Shown: positions 47,736 through 56,961, numbered from the stretch's first letter. The stretch is 64,000 bases of DNA from Clostridia bacterium (GCA_017516485.1 JAFXCH010000013.1:59195-123194), one strand, 5' to 3'. Translations and numbers: made by a program. Notes: generated by a model not told the origin, from the letters alone.

Positions 47736-47768
47736 TCGGACATAAAAAACTTACGGGAGGTGAAACGC

Positions 47769-49082
47769 TTGGCAACAAACGGCAACGGACAAAGAAGACA
47801 ATCGCAGACAGATTTGATGCAGCAGGCTGCTTCAAAGTCTCAATCTTCGAAACCTAAACGACATTTTCGTTGGATGACCATGCTTCTTTTTGCAACAATG
47901 TTTCAGCTGATTTCGATGATGCCCGTAATGGTTAATGCAGAGGAGTCTGAGTTGGAAATTGCTACCGTTTTCGGTGGGTTCATTCTTGTTGAATGGCTTT
48001 ATTTTATATGTGCACGTGCTTTTGCAAAGCAGCGCGCAACCGAGCTGGAAATAATAGCTTTTACGCTTTCGGGTGTAGGTCTGGTTACTGTTGCAAGCGT
48101 TAATCCCGATTATGCCCTCAAGCAGTTTGTGGCAATTCTTATAGGTCTTGCAGCATTTATTATCCTGCTTGCGATAATGCGTAATGTTGAGGTTATATCT
48201 GCGCTTCGTATACCTGTTGCCGTTGCGGCTGTAGGTTTACTTGGTGTCAACCTCGTTATGGCAGAAACGGTCAACGGTGCACTTAACTGGATAACTTTAG
48301 GTTCGTTTTCAATTCAGCCGTCGGAGCTTGTTAAGGTTGCGTTTATTTTTGTCGGTGCAGCTACGCTCGAAAAGCTGCAGTCTACACAAAGCCTTACGCG
48401 CTACCTGATATTCTCACTCGGCTGTGTAGGTGCACTTTTCCTTATGAGGGATTTCGGTACTGCACTGATATTCTTCTCAACATTCCTTGTTATTGCTTTT
48501 ATGCGCTCGGGCGATATCAAGACAATCGGTCTTATCAGCGTTGCGGCTGTGCTTGGTGCAGGTCTTATAATTTATTTTAAGCCCTATGTTGCATCGCGTT
48601 TTGAAGCATACCGACATGTATGGGAGTATGCAAGCGAAGGCGGATATCAGCAGACAAGAGTGCTCAGCTACTCTGCGAGCGGCGGATTTTTTGGTCTGGG
48701 AATAGGTAATGGCAGACTCAGAAACGTTTTTGCTTCTACAACTGACCTTATATTCGGCGTTGTTTGTGAGGAGTGGGGTCTGGTTGTCGGTTTCTGCGTT
48801 ATTCTTTGCTTCGCTTTTGTTGCGGTTTACGCTCTCAGGCTTGCTCGCCACGCACGCTCAACGGTTTACTCAATTGCGGCTGTGGCATCTGCGGCACTTC
48901 TGCTTGTGCAGTTGAGTCTTAACGTTTTCGGCGTTACGGATTTGCTTCCGCTTACGGGTGTTACACTTCCCTTTGTAAGCCGCGGCGGTACGAGCATGAT
49001 TTGCTCGTGGGCACTGTTTGCGTTTATCAAAAGCTCCGATATCAAAACGTATCCCATACTTGAAAAACAAATGGATGAATAA
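47769..49082 (+). CDS. FtsW/RodA/SpoVE-family peptidoglycan polymerase
   Basis: A 437-residue SEDS glycosyltransferase polymerising lipid II. The TTG at 47769 has GGGAGG at good spacing; a GTG at 47760 overlaps that site. About ten membrane segments follow a basic cytoplasmic tail. Conserved SEDS elements are GALNWITLGSFSIQPSELVK, LMRDFGTALIFF, the YQQTRVL region, GIGNGRLRN and TLPFVSRGGTS. It is followed by a class B PBP gene, the usual SEDS partner. Whether it serves elongation, division or sporulation cannot be decided from sequence alone. Confidence 0.92.
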   Translation: MATNGNGQRRQSQTDLMQQAASKSQSSKPKRHFRWMTMLLFATMFQLISMMPVMVNAEESELEIATVFGGFILVEWLYFICARAFAKQRATELEIIAFTLSGVGLVTVASVNPDYALKQFVAILIGLAAFIILLAIMRNVEVISALRIPVAVAAVGLLGVNLVMAETVNGALNWITLGSFSIQPSELVKVAFIFVGAATLEKLQSTQSLTRYLIFSLGCVGALFLMRDFGTALIFFSTFLVIAFMRSGDIKTIGLISVAAVLGAGLIIYFKPYVASRFEAYRHVWEYASEGGYQQTRVLSYSASGGFFGLGIGNGRLRNVFASTTDLIFGVVCEEWGLVVGFCVILCFAFVAVYALRLARHARSTVYSIAAVASAALLLVQLSLNVFGVTDLLPLTGVTLPFVSRGGTSMICSWALFAFIKSSDIKTYPILEKQMDE

Positions 49083-49098
49083 GAAAGGAAGGTGACTT

Positions 49099-50445
49099 AT
49101 GAATACGGTAACAAAACGAGCCTATGTGTTGCTTGCGATAATACTTGCTTTTATTGCAGGTGTTTCTGTACTCGGTGCTGAGTTTGCACTCAAGGGTGAA
49201 ACCTGGGCGACAAGCCGTGTCAACGGTCATCTTTACTCCGGTAATGAAGTGAAAATTGCGGGCAAGATTCTTGACCGCAACGGTGTGGTGCTTGCTGAAA
49301 CCGAAGGCAGCAAAAGAGTTTTCAACTCCGATAAAACAGTGCGTATGGCTACGCTTCATACTGTCGGTGATACCTACGGTTATATTTCCTCCGGTGCACA
49401 TACCGTTTGCCGTGATATGCTTACGGGTTACAGCTTTGTCGACGGAATTTATACGCTTATCAATACCGGTGAGGGTAAGGATATCAGCCTTACGATTGAT
49501 GCCAACCTTTGTGCCGAAGCTTACAATGCACTCGGTGGAAAAAAAGGCGCAATCGGAGTTTATAACTACAAGACGGGCGAAATAGTATGTATGGTTTCCG
49601 CGCCTACCTACGACCCTGAAAACAAGCCTGCAGATATGGACTCAAAGGATGAGTATGAGGCAGTTTATATGAACCGTTTTCTCAACGGACTTTTTACTCC
49701 CGGCTCAACCTTTAAAACGGTTACCACTGTTGCCGCAATTGAAAATCTGTCCGATATACAAAACCGCGAATTTAACTGTACGGGTGAACTCGGTACAGCG
49801 CAGGGCGGCAAAATTATATGCAACAAAACTCACGGCAAAATAGACTTCGGCACAGCATTTACAAAATCGTGCAACAGTGCCTATGCTGAAATGGGTATTG
49901 CCATGGGTGCTGATACCCTCGAGTCAACAGCTTCTTCAATCGGGTTTGGCAGAAGTTTCAATGTAAGCGGTGTAAATACGGCGAAGAGTCGCTTCAGCCT
50001 TGACGGTGCAGTCGAAATCGATATCGGTTGGGCATCGATAGGTCAGTATACGACTCTTATAAATCCGCTTCATCTTATGATGGTTGCGGGCAGTGTCGCT
50101 TCCGACGGCTCAACTCCCGTGCCTTACTTTGTTGTTGATAAAAAAAGAGAAGAGGTAACCGAGCAGCTTATAAAGAAGTCCACTGCTTCACAAGTCAGGA
50201 CGATGATGAGAAATAACGTTATAAATAATTACGGCGATGCCCTTTTCCCCGATATGAGCTTTGGCGGTAAGACGGGTACTGCACAGGTTGCAGGCGAAGC
50301 TTCACACGCTTGGTTTATGGGCTTTAGCGGAGATGAAAATTTCCCGTATGCAATAGTGGTGCTTGTTGAAAACGGCGGCGGAGGAAGCGATGTAGCCGTG
50401 CCGATTGCAAGCAAAGTTATGAAAGAACTCAAAAATTCTCTTTAA
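49099..50445 (+). CDS. Class B penicillin-binding protein (PbpA-like)
   Basis: A 448-residue transpeptidase with an N-terminal membrane anchor (about residues 8-30) and a short pedestal containing KILDRNGVVLAE. The penicillin-binding domain has all three motifs: S203TFK, S257CN and K391TG. The size is close to actinobacterial PbpA rather than the larger PBP2 or FtsI proteins. It cross-links peptidoglycan made by the adjacent SEDS protein. It begins 16 bp after that gene with AAAGGAAGGTG upstream. Confidence 0.92.
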   Translation: MNTVTKRAYVLLAIILAFIAGVSVLGAEFALKGETWATSRVNGHLYSGNEVKIAGKILDRNGVVLAETEGSKRVFNSDKTVRMATLHTVGDTYGYISSGAHTVCRDMLTGYSFVDGIYTLINTGEGKDISLTIDANLCAEAYNALGGKKGAIGVYNYKTGEIVCMVSAPTYDPENKPADMDSKDEYEAVYMNRFLNGLFTPGSTFKTVTTVAAIENLSDIQNREFNCTGELGTAQGGKIICNKTHGKIDFGTAFTKSCNSAYAEMGIAMGADTLESTASSIGFGRSFNVSGVNTAKSRFSLDGAVEIDIGWASIGQYTTLINPLHLMMVAGSVASDGSTPVPYFVVDKKREEVTEQLIKKSTASQVRTMMRNNVINNYGDALFPDMSFGGKTGTAQVAGEASHAWFMGFSGDENFPYAIVVLVENGGGGSDVAVPIASKVMKELKNSL

Positions 50446-50457
50446 TGAGTGTGTGGA

Positions 50458-51144
50458 ATGATTGGAAATAAATTTGGTAACAATTCAAACAGAGGAAAAC
50501 GTAAAACCGTATTTGCGGTGCTGTGCGTCGGAATACTATGTATTGCCGCACTTTCATTATGGCGTATAGGCAGCGTTGCACCGTCGGGTGAGCCGATAAT
50601 ATGTATTGATGCAGGTCACGGAGGCAGTGATGTCGGTGCAACTTATGAGGGCAGATATGAGAAGGATGATAACCTTCGCCTTGCACTTGCTGTTGGTGAA
50701 ATTCTCGAGGAAAACGGCATAAAGGTTGTGTATACACGCACAAAGGATGAATTTGTCAGCCTTGAGGACAGAGCGAAGTTTGCAAACAAAAAGTATGCTA
50801 CGTATTTTGTATCGCTTCACCGTAACAGTGCAGATACTGATGTGAGCGGCGTAGAAATATGGATAAGAAGCGACTCTCACAATGATGAGGCGAAGCTTGC
50901 CGCAAAGATACTCGATAAAATTGATGAGGTCGGCTTCGGTAAAAACCGAGGTGTGAAGCGCGGATATCAGAGCAATCCCAATGCCGATTATGTCGTGAAC
51001 AAAAGCACCGATATGCCAAGCTGTCTTATTGAAATGGGCTTTATAACAACAGCGCGCGATAATGAGCTGTTTGACAAAAATTTTGATGAGTATGCTCGTG
51101 CTGTTGCTGAAGGAATTATGGCAGGTATTGAGCCGAAGGAGTAA
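50458..51144 (+). CDS. N-acetylmuramoyl-L-alanine amidase (Amidase_3)
   Basis: A 228-residue peptidoglycan amidase cleaving the bond between MurNAc and the peptide stem. A membrane anchor lies at about residues 20-38, followed directly by the catalytic domain: ICIDAGHGGSDVG (zinc His54), EGRYEKD (zinc Glu), FVSLHRNSA (zinc His121) and LIEMGFITT (catalytic Glu192). There is no SPOR, SH3 or LysM targeting domain. I prefer the ATG at 50458; a GTG at 50449 is possible because neither has a strong ribosome site. It follows the PBP gene and is probably part of the same operon. Confidence 0.9.
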   Translation: MIGNKFGNNSNRGKRKTVFAVLCVGILCIAALSLWRIGSVAPSGEPIICIDAGHGGSDVGATYEGRYEKDDNLRLALAVGEILEENGIKVVYTRTKDEFVSLEDRAKFANKKYATYFVSLHRNSADTDVSGVEIWIRSDSHNDEAKLAAKILDKIDEVGFGKNRGVKRGYQSNPNADYVVNKSTDMPSCLIEMGFITTARDNELFDKNFDEYARAVAEGIMAGIEPKE

Positions 51145-51147
51145 TAT

Positions 51148-51621
51148 ATGGAATACAAAACACTCAGTAAAAAAGCAAAACACCTGATGACTGTTACCGC
51201 ACTTATACAGAGCTTATTGTTGCTTGCTGCCTGCGTGGCGGCTGTTATTATAGGTGACCTCTACGGTGCGGTAAAGGTTGCGGTTTTGGTAAGTTGTGCA
51301 GTGGTTGCAATAGTCTGGGCGGCTGTTTTCCCCGTACTCAGATTCAAACGATATAAGTACCTCATCACTCCCGACAGAGTGGAGATAGTTTGCGGTGTGT
51401 TTTTTGTTTCGCGTACTGTAGTGCCCGTAAACAGAATCCATCAGATTAATGTTGCACGCGGCCCTCTCGATACATCTTTCGGTGTTGCAAAGGTGTCTGT
51501 TATAACTGCAGGCTCAACCGCAGTGCTTCGCTTCCTTGATGAAGATAAAGCACAGGAGCTTGCGCTCTATCTCAATGAAAAGGTAGAAAACAAAATCGGA
51601 GGCAACAGCGATGTTCAGTAA
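51148..51621 (+). CDS. Bacterial PH-domain membrane protein (YdbS-like)
   Basis: A 157-residue protein with two membrane segments near the N-terminus (about 18-38 and 42-62) and one bPH2 (DUF304) domain: YKYLITPDRVEIVCGVFFVSRTVVPVNRIHQINVA in two overlapping halves, ending with a helix of LDEDKAQELALYLNEKV type. It overlaps the next gene by 11 bp, which encodes the larger partner. In Bacilli YdbS and YdbT occur as a similar pair that affects envelope stress and bacteriocin resistance. The function here is inferred from that. Confidence 0.86.
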   Translation: MEYKTLSKKAKHLMTVTALIQSLLLLAACVAAVIIGDLYGAVKVAVLVSCAVVAIVWAAVFPVLRFKRYKYLITPDRVEIVCGVFFVSRTVVPVNRIHQINVARGPLDTSFGVAKVSVITAGSTAVLRFLDEDKAQELALYLNEKVENKIGGNSDVQ

Positions 51622-53032
51622 GCCGACGAGAAATCACATTACAATAATTTTAGAACAGATAGGTGCTGTAGGTGTTGTACTGATTACAGGTGCTTTTTCG
51701 TTATTGTTTGACCTTGTGGCAGAGCTCAGGAGAGGTGTCAGCTTCTCGGAGCTTTTACGTTATTCGGCTGTAGGCAGAATTCCTGCTCCCGTAAATATTG
51801 TTGTGGCTTTGCTTTTGATAGTGCTTGTTGTGTGGCTGATTTTGCGTTGGAGCAGGACAGTGTTTTATATTGAATCCGGTTATCTTATTGTTGAAAAACG
51901 CACGCTGATGCATCGTTCTTCCCGTCTGCCGCTCAGCAGCATTTCAACAGTTAATCTGGAACGCAGCCTTTTTGAGCGTATTGTAGGTACGGCGAAAATC
52001 AAGCTCGATATCAACTCTGCGGCTACCGCAAACAAGACGGATTTTATTTTCGTGCTTCCTCTTGCAAAGGCAAAGGCTTTTGAACAGGAGCTTACTCATC
52101 AGCAGAATGATCAGGTTGAAGATTCTCATTCGGCTTCACGCAGGCTTGTTTGTTCTTTTACCGTCAGTCAGGTAATCCGTGATGTGATTTTGGGTCAGCC
52201 GATTGTACAGATTCTGATTTTTTTTGCACTGCTTGCTTTGGGTATACCTGTTGATAAGCTTACTTTAAGTTCGGAAGCTTTATACAATTTTCTGCCTGCC
52301 GCAGCGCTTGCTTTTCTGAGTTGGGGTGCAGGTATTGTTGCACAGTTTATGTCGGCATACGGCTTCAAGGTTGAGAGGGATGATAACAGCTTTTTCATTA
52401 CCTCGGGTCTGCTTAAGAAGAAACAGTATGTTTTTGATAAAAATAAAGTTAATGCCGTTATTGTGCGTCGACCGCTGCTGGCACGCTTTTTCGGTTACTA
52501 CCGTGCAGATGTTGCAGTTGTCGGTCTGGGTAACGATAAGCACGAAACTCCGCAGATTTGTCTGCTTGTCAAAAAGCAGGAGCTTGACCGCATACTCAGT
52601 GAGTGTGCTCCCGATTTTATGTGCAGTGCAGAGCTTGTCAAATCGCATAAAGCAGGCCTTGTTGCTTCGCTTGGTTTTTATCTTCTGCTGTCGTCTGTTG
52701 TTGCGGTTGCAGTGTTCAGAGTTCATTTTCTGCTGAGTATTGCCGCTGTATTGCTTGGTACTGTTTTTGCAGTGCTCAGCTATCATTCTAAAAAGCTTGC
52801 CGCAGATGATAAGGTATTTTCTTATTCGAGAGGTCTTTTTACCGTTACGCAAGGTTATTTTAGGTATAATGGTATTCAGACTGCAGGGTATAAAACAAAT
52901 ATACTCTTTTTGAATAAAGATGCAGGTAAAATACGCATCTCAATCCTTTCTTCAAGTACGGTAAGTCTGCATACAACGGGTTGGTTCGACAAAAATCATT
53001 ACGAATCATTGGTCAATAAACTTGGTTATTAA
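51611..53032 (+). CDS. Bacterial PH-domain membrane protein (YdbT-like)
   Basis: A 473-residue protein with repeated bPH2 (DUF304) domains. There are membrane pairs near residues 15-75, 190-250 and 350-395, each followed by a PH-like unit such as VFYIESGYLIVEKRTLMH with RLPLSSISTVNLERSLFER, and FFITSGLLKKKQYVFDKNKV. The ATG follows GGAGG inside the preceding gene. Pairs of this type are common membrane proteins of unclear biochemical role. It is the last gene before the teichoic-acid leader. Confidence 0.86.
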   Translation: MFSKPTRNHITIILEQIGAVGVVLITGAFSLLFDLVAELRRGVSFSELLRYSAVGRIPAPVNIVVALLLIVLVVWLILRWSRTVFYIESGYLIVEKRTLMHRSSRLPLSSISTVNLERSLFERIVGTAKIKLDINSAATANKTDFIFVLPLAKAKAFEQELTHQQNDQVEDSHSASRRLVCSFTVSQVIRDVILGQPIVQILIFFALLALGIPVDKLTLSSEALYNFLPAAALAFLSWGAGIVAQFMSAYGFKVERDDNSFFITSGLLKKKQYVFDKNKVNAVIVRRPLLARFFGYYRADVAVVGLGNDKHETPQICLLVKKQELDRILSECAPDFMCSAELVKSHKAGLVASLGFYLLLSSVVAVAVFRVHFLLSIAAVLLGTVFAVLSYHSKKLAADDKVFSYSRGLFTVTQGYFRYNGIQTAGYKTNILFLNKDAGKIRISILSSSTVSLHTTGWFDKNHYESLVNKLGY

Positions 53033-53039
53033 TAATTTG

Positions 53040-53149
53040 TTAACATTTATATGCTAAAATTGCTCTACTTATAATGTGCTTGTATACCCTGAATCGGTTC
53101 GGGGTAAGGGAAGTATGGCTCTTCCTCGGGCGGAAAGGTGTCAGAAACT
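53040..53149 (+). promoter_or_regulatory. Promoter and structured leader of the wall-polymer operon
   Basis: TATAAT (53070-53075) has only a weak -35 (TTATAT, 17 bp upstream). Just after the predicted start, TACCCTGAA pairs with TTCGGGGTA (53085-53106). Next GGGAAG (53108-53113) can pair with CTTCCT (53121-53126). Alternatively CTTCC can pair with the ribosome site GGAAAGG (53132-53138). The two pairings exclude each other, as in translational switches. No known riboswitch class is recognised. Confidence 0.4.
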
Positions 53150-53839
53150 GTGAAGGTATCGGTTCTTATTGCCGCATATAATGGCGGAGCTTATATAAAA
53201 GAACAGCTTTTGTCTGTTGTTTCTCAGCTCGGTGCGGATGATGAAATCATTATTTCCGATGATAAGCCCGACGGTGATACCTATGCCGCAATCGAGCCTT
53301 TTCTTAACGACCCCCGTATACGCTATATCCACGGCCCTGCAAAGGGCGTTGATGCAAACAAAGAGTTTCTTCTGCGTGAATGTACGGGCGACGTTGCCTT
53401 CCTCTGTGATCAGGACGATGTATGGCTTGACGGCAAGGTTAAACGCGTGCTGTCTGCTGTCGAGGGCGGTGCGTGCTGTGTGCTTCACAATGCGTATATT
53501 ACCGATGAGAATCTCAACAAGAGCGGCAAGACTCTTTTTGAGGACAGAGGTGCTAAGCCCGGTATACTCCACAATATAATCAGAAATTGCTATACAGGTG
53601 CTTGTATGGCACTGACACGGCAGGCGTTTACGGCCGCACTGCCTTTTCCCGATTCTTTGCCGATGCACGACCAGTGGCTCGGCCTTGTGAGTGAAAAAGT
53701 CGGTAAGGTAGAATTCATAGATGAGCCGCTTCTGCTGTACAGACGTAATCCCGGCAGTATGACGGGCGGCAAAACAAGCCTTGCGCAAAAGATAAAATGG
53801 CGTATAAATATCGTCAGAAGTATCTGCGCATTCAGGTGA
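53150..53839 (+). CDS. Family 2 glycosyltransferase
   Basis: A 229-residue GT-A-fold transferase. It starts KVSVLIAAYNGGAYIKEQL, with IIISDDKPDGD binding the nucleotide-sugar and CDQDDVWLDGKV as the DxD-containing block, followed by LPMHDQWLG. This is the pattern of rhamnosyl- and other sugar transferases in cell-wall polymer clusters. The GTG at 53150 is preferred to the GTG at 53138, which abuts the ribosome site. First gene of the cluster, which also contains export and TarIJ-type genes. The sugar and acceptor are unknown. Confidence 0.88.
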   Translation: MKVSVLIAAYNGGAYIKEQLLSVVSQLGADDEIIISDDKPDGDTYAAIEPFLNDPRIRYIHGPAKGVDANKEFLLRECTGDVAFLCDQDDVWLDGKVKRVLSAVEGGACCVLHNAYITDENLNKSGKTLFEDRGAKPGILHNIIRNCYTGACMALTRQAFTAALPFPDSLPMHDQWLGLVSEKVGKVEFIDEPLLLYRRNPGSMTGGKTSLAQKIKWRINIVRSICAFR

Positions 53840-53844
53840 AAGGA

Positions 53845-54633
53845 ATGGTAAACATTAATAGCTATGTAACAGGCTGTATTGTTACCCATAACAATATGAG
53901 CAGCATAGATGAAACTGTATCAACCCTGCTTGAGCATACCAAGGGTGTCGAATTCAAGCTGATGGTTGTTGATAATATGTCGACCGATGCTACCCCCAAT
54001 CATATAAGAGAGAAGTACCCCGAGGTTGAGGTTTACGAACCGCATACAAATAACGGCTTCGGTAGCGGACACAACAATGCTCTGTCGGTTATCAATTCAA
54101 AATATCACTGTGTTATAAATCCCGATATAAGTGTCAGCGATGATGTTATCGCAAAAATGGCAGCTTATATGGATGAACACCCGGAAATCGGTCTGCTTTC
54201 GCCTAAAATCTGTTTCCCCGACGGCAGAATGCAGATTTTAGGTAAGCGTAACCCCAAAATCAAATACCTTGTTGCAAGCCGTATGCGCGGTGAAGATGAG
54301 CCGGGCAAGCTGCTCAGAGAGTACGCAATGCTCGACGAGAATCTTGACGTGCCATGCGAAATCGAAAATGCAACCGGCTGCTTTATGATGTTCCGTACCG
54401 AGCTTTTCAAGCAGATAGGCGGATTTGACGACAGGTACTTTATGTATTTTGAGGATTGCGATATTACCCGTACCGTACGCCGTCACGCAAAGGCGGTTTT
54501 CTACCCCGAGGCAGTTGTATACCACGTATGGGGCAGAGAGAGTAAAAAGAATTTCAAGCTTATGCTTGTGCAGATTTCGTCAATGTTCAAGTACTTTATC
54601 AAGTGGGCGAAGCCTGCAAACAGGAGTAAATAA
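53845..54633 (+). CDS. Family 2 glycosyltransferase (rhamnosyltransferase-like)
   Basis: A 262-residue GT2 enzyme. The ATG at 53845 follows AAAGGA; the upstream extension overlaps the previous gene. Blocks are TGCIVTHNNMSSIDETV, LMVVDNMSTDATPNHI, NNGFGSGHNNAL, VINPDISV and ATGCFMMFRTELFKQIGGFDDRYFMYFEDCD in separate parts, typical of WbbL/RfbF-like rhamnosyltransferases. It probably adds a sugar to the lipid-linked linkage unit or the polymer. It is 5 bp after the first transferase. Confidence 0.9.
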   Translation: MVNINSYVTGCIVTHNNMSSIDETVSTLLEHTKGVEFKLMVVDNMSTDATPNHIREKYPEVEVYEPHTNNGFGSGHNNALSVINSKYHCVINPDISVSDDVIAKMAAYMDEHPEIGLLSPKICFPDGRMQILGKRNPKIKYLVASRMRGEDEPGKLLREYAMLDENLDVPCEIENATGCFMMFRTELFKQIGGFDDRYFMYFEDCDITRTVRRHAKAVFYPEAVVYHVWGRESKKNFKLMLVQISSMFKYFIKWAKPANRSK

Positions 54634-54635
54634 GA

Positions 54636-55454
54636 ATGAACAGATTAAAAGGCTATTTTAAAAATTTCTGGAAATACCGCTTTCTCCTGCAGGAGATAGT
54701 GCGTAAAAACGTCAAGCTCCAGTACCGTAACTCGGTTCTCGGTATTTTCTGGACCTTCCTTCAGCCGTTGCTTACAAGTATCGTACTTGCTCTTGTTTTC
54801 GGCGGCATCTTCGGTCAGCGCAGTGCAGATGTCGGCTGCTATATGGTTTACCTTCTTTGCGGCCGTCTTCTTTATGAGTTTTTCACTCAGTCTACAAAGC
54901 GTGCGATGCGTTCAATACGCCTGAGTGCAAGCGTTATCAAAAAGGTATATGTGCCAAAATATATATATCCGCTTTCAAACGTTCTTGCAAACTTCGTAAC
55001 CTTTGCGATGTCACTTCTTGTGCTTGTTGTTATGGTTATTTACTTCAAGTGCTTTACGGATGAAGTTATAATTATAAACGGATATGCTTTGCTTGCAATT
55101 GTACCTATTATTATTCTGCTTGTCCTTTCACTCGGTGCAGGTATGATTCTTGCAACGCTCAATGTTTTCTTCAAAGATATTGAGTATATCTATGAAGTTT
55201 TCTGTATGCTTCTTTTCTACCTGACTCCTATTTTCTATCATCCGGCTCAACTTGGCACTCACAAGCTTGTCAGTATGGGCCTTATGGCGAACCCGCTGTA
55301 TTCTATTGTTGAGATGTTCCGCGATTGCGTGCTTTTCGGCAGAATGTGGAACTGGAATCACTTCATTTATGCATCAGGTTTCGCACTTGTTACACTTGTT
55401 ATCGGCTTCATTTTCTTCCAGAAGAAGCAGGATAAGTTTATTCTTCACATCTGA
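54636..55454 (+). CDS. ABC-2 permease for teichoic acid or polysaccharide export (TagG-like)
   Basis: A 272-residue membrane protein with six segments and the family start FWKYRFLLQEIVRKNVKLQYRNS broken by SVLGIFWTFLQPLL. It forms the channel of a polymer exporter with the ATPase encoded next. TagG-type systems move lipid-linked wall teichoic acid, and Wzm-type ones O-antigen-like polysaccharide. The presence of TarIJ and a CDP-alditol transferase downstream favours teichoic acid. Confidence 0.92.
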   Translation: MNRLKGYFKNFWKYRFLLQEIVRKNVKLQYRNSVLGIFWTFLQPLLTSIVLALVFGGIFGQRSADVGCYMVYLLCGRLLYEFFTQSTKRAMRSIRLSASVIKKVYVPKYIYPLSNVLANFVTFAMSLLVLVVMVIYFKCFTDEVIIINGYALLAIVPIIILLVLSLGAGMILATLNVFFKDIEYIYEVFCMLLFYLTPIFYHPAQLGTHKLVSMGLMANPLYSIVEMFRDCVLFGRMWNWNHFIYASGFALVTLVIGFIFFQKKQDKFILHI

Positions 55455-55465
55455 GGTAACTGTCA

Positions 55466-56212
55466 ATGGCAAAAAAAGCAGTAACGGTTGATAATGTAAG
55501 CATTCTTTTCAACCTGAACAAAGAAAAAGTTGACAACATAAAAGAATATTTTATAAAGCTCGTTACACGTAAGCTTCACTATAACGAGTTCTGGGCACTT
55601 ACCGATATATCCTTTGAAATTGAAGAGGGCGAGCGACTTGGCATACTCGGCTTCAACGGTGCAGGTAAGAGTACAATGCTCAAGGTTATTGCCGGCGTTC
55701 TCAAGCCCACTAAGGGTTCAGTCAAGGTCAACGGCGTAATTGCTCCGTTGCTTGAGCTTGGTGCAGGCTTTGATATGAACTATACCGGTGCCGAAAACAT
55801 CTATCTCTACGGTGCTACAATGGGCTACTCCCGTAAGTATATTCAGGAGCGTTACGATGAGATTGTTGAGTTCTCCGAGCTTGGCGAGTTTATCGATGTA
55901 CCCGTCAAGAATTATTCATCGGGTATGAGAGCACGTCTCGGCTTTGCGATTGCTACCGCGGTTGAGCCTGAAGTTCTTATTCTCGACGAAGTTCTTTCCG
56001 TCGGTGATGCAAAGTTCCGTATCAAGAGCGAGAACAAAATCAAGAGTATGTTTGACAAGGGCGTTACAGTGCTTTTTGTTTCTCACAATACCGCTCAGGT
56101 ACGTCGCCTTTGCACAAAGGCAATTCTACTCGACCACGGCAAGATAATCGCAAACGGTGATGTCAACGAGGTCTGCGATATTTACGACGAGAGAGTAAAA
56201 AGTAAACAATAA
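55466..56212 (+). CDS. ABC transporter ATPase for teichoic acid or polysaccharide export (TagH-like)
   Basis: A 248-residue ATPase with Walker A GFNGAGKSTMLK, signature YSSGMRARLGFAIA, Walker B EVLILDEVLSVGD and switch His in LFVSHNT. The N-terminal helical part before Walker A is typical of the TagH/Wzt group. It lacks the C-terminal carbohydrate-binding or SH3-like extension found in Wzt or Bacillus TagH, so it is a minimal ATPase. It powers the preceding permease. Confidence 0.92.
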   Translation: MAKKAVTVDNVSILFNLNKEKVDNIKEYFIKLVTRKLHYNEFWALTDISFEIEEGERLGILGFNGAGKSTMLKVIAGVLKPTKGSVKVNGVIAPLLELGAGFDMNYTGAENIYLYGATMGYSRKYIQERYDEIVEFSELGEFIDVPVKNYSSGMRARLGFAIATAVEPEVLILDEVLSVGDAKFRIKSENKIKSMFDKGVTVLFVSHNTAQVRRLCTKAILLDHGKIIANGDVNEVCDIYDERVKSKQ

Positions 56213-56238
56213 ATCTATTTTTACAAAGGAATGATATT

Positions 56239-56958
56239 ATGGTATTCGCCATTGTACTTGCAGGCGGTAAGGGCAGCAGAATGGGTAACACCGATATGCC
56301 CAAGCAGTTTATGAAGCTCGGCTCAAAGCCGATTCTTGTGCACACCGTCGAAAAGTTTTTTGTAAACTCACGCTTCGAAAAAGTAATCGTGCCCACCCAC
56401 AAGTCATGGGTTGAGCACGCACGCAACCTCATCACCAAAAACCTTGGTGATACCGACAAGGTTGTTGTTATCGACGGCGGCGAAACACGCAACGATACAA
56501 TAATGAATGCTATTGCATATATCGAAGTAAATTACGGCCTTGATGATGATACAATTGTTGTCACTCACGATTCCGTACGTCCCTTCGTAACCCACAGAAT
56601 TATTGATGAGAATATCGACTTTGCTGCAAAGTACGGTGCTTGTGACACGATGGTGCCCGCAGCCGATACAATCGTCGAAAGCTGTGACGGTGAGGCTATC
56701 ACCTCAATCCCGATTCGTGACCATATGTATCAGGGTCAGACTCCGCAGTCCTTCAAAGCAAAGAGACTTAAGGAGATTTTTGAGTCGCTTACCGATGAGG
56801 AAAAGAATATCCTTACAGATGCCTGTAAGATGTATGTGCTCAAGGGCGAGCATGTGCACGTACTTAAGGGCGAAGTTTTCAATATCAAAATCACATATCC
56901 GTTTGATATGAAGGTTGCACAGTCACTCATCGGTGCAGCTGAAGATTTAGAGGGATAA
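56239..56958 (+). CDS. tarI: Ribitol-5-phosphate cytidylyltransferase (TarI-like)
   Basis: A 239-residue IspD-family enzyme predicted to make CDP-ribitol (or a related CDP-alditol) from CTP. Motifs are VLAGGKGSRMGNTDMPKQF, THDSVRPFVT and QTPQSFKAKRL. The N-terminal MGNxxMPKQF block and the downstream TarJ-type dehydrogenase distinguish it from the true IspD at 22932. AAAGGA precedes the ATG. The substrate is inferred from the TarI/TarJ pairing. Confidence 0.88.
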   Translation: MVFAIVLAGGKGSRMGNTDMPKQFMKLGSKPILVHTVEKFFVNSRFEKVIVPTHKSWVEHARNLITKNLGDTDKVVVIDGGETRNDTIMNAIAYIEVNYGLDDDTIVVTHDSVRPFVTHRIIDENIDFAAKYGACDTMVPAADTIVESCDGEAITSIPIRDHMYQGQTPQSFKAKRLKEIFESLTDEEKNILTDACKMYVLKGEHVHVLKGEVFNIKITYPFDMKVAQSLIGAAEDLEG

Positions 56959-56961
56959 GAA

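Noticed and set aside
56239-56958. Second ispD.
   Set aside because: Neighbouring TarJ-like, alditol transferase and TagGH genes and the MGNxxMPKQF block favour TarI; a true ispD with ispF is at 22932.
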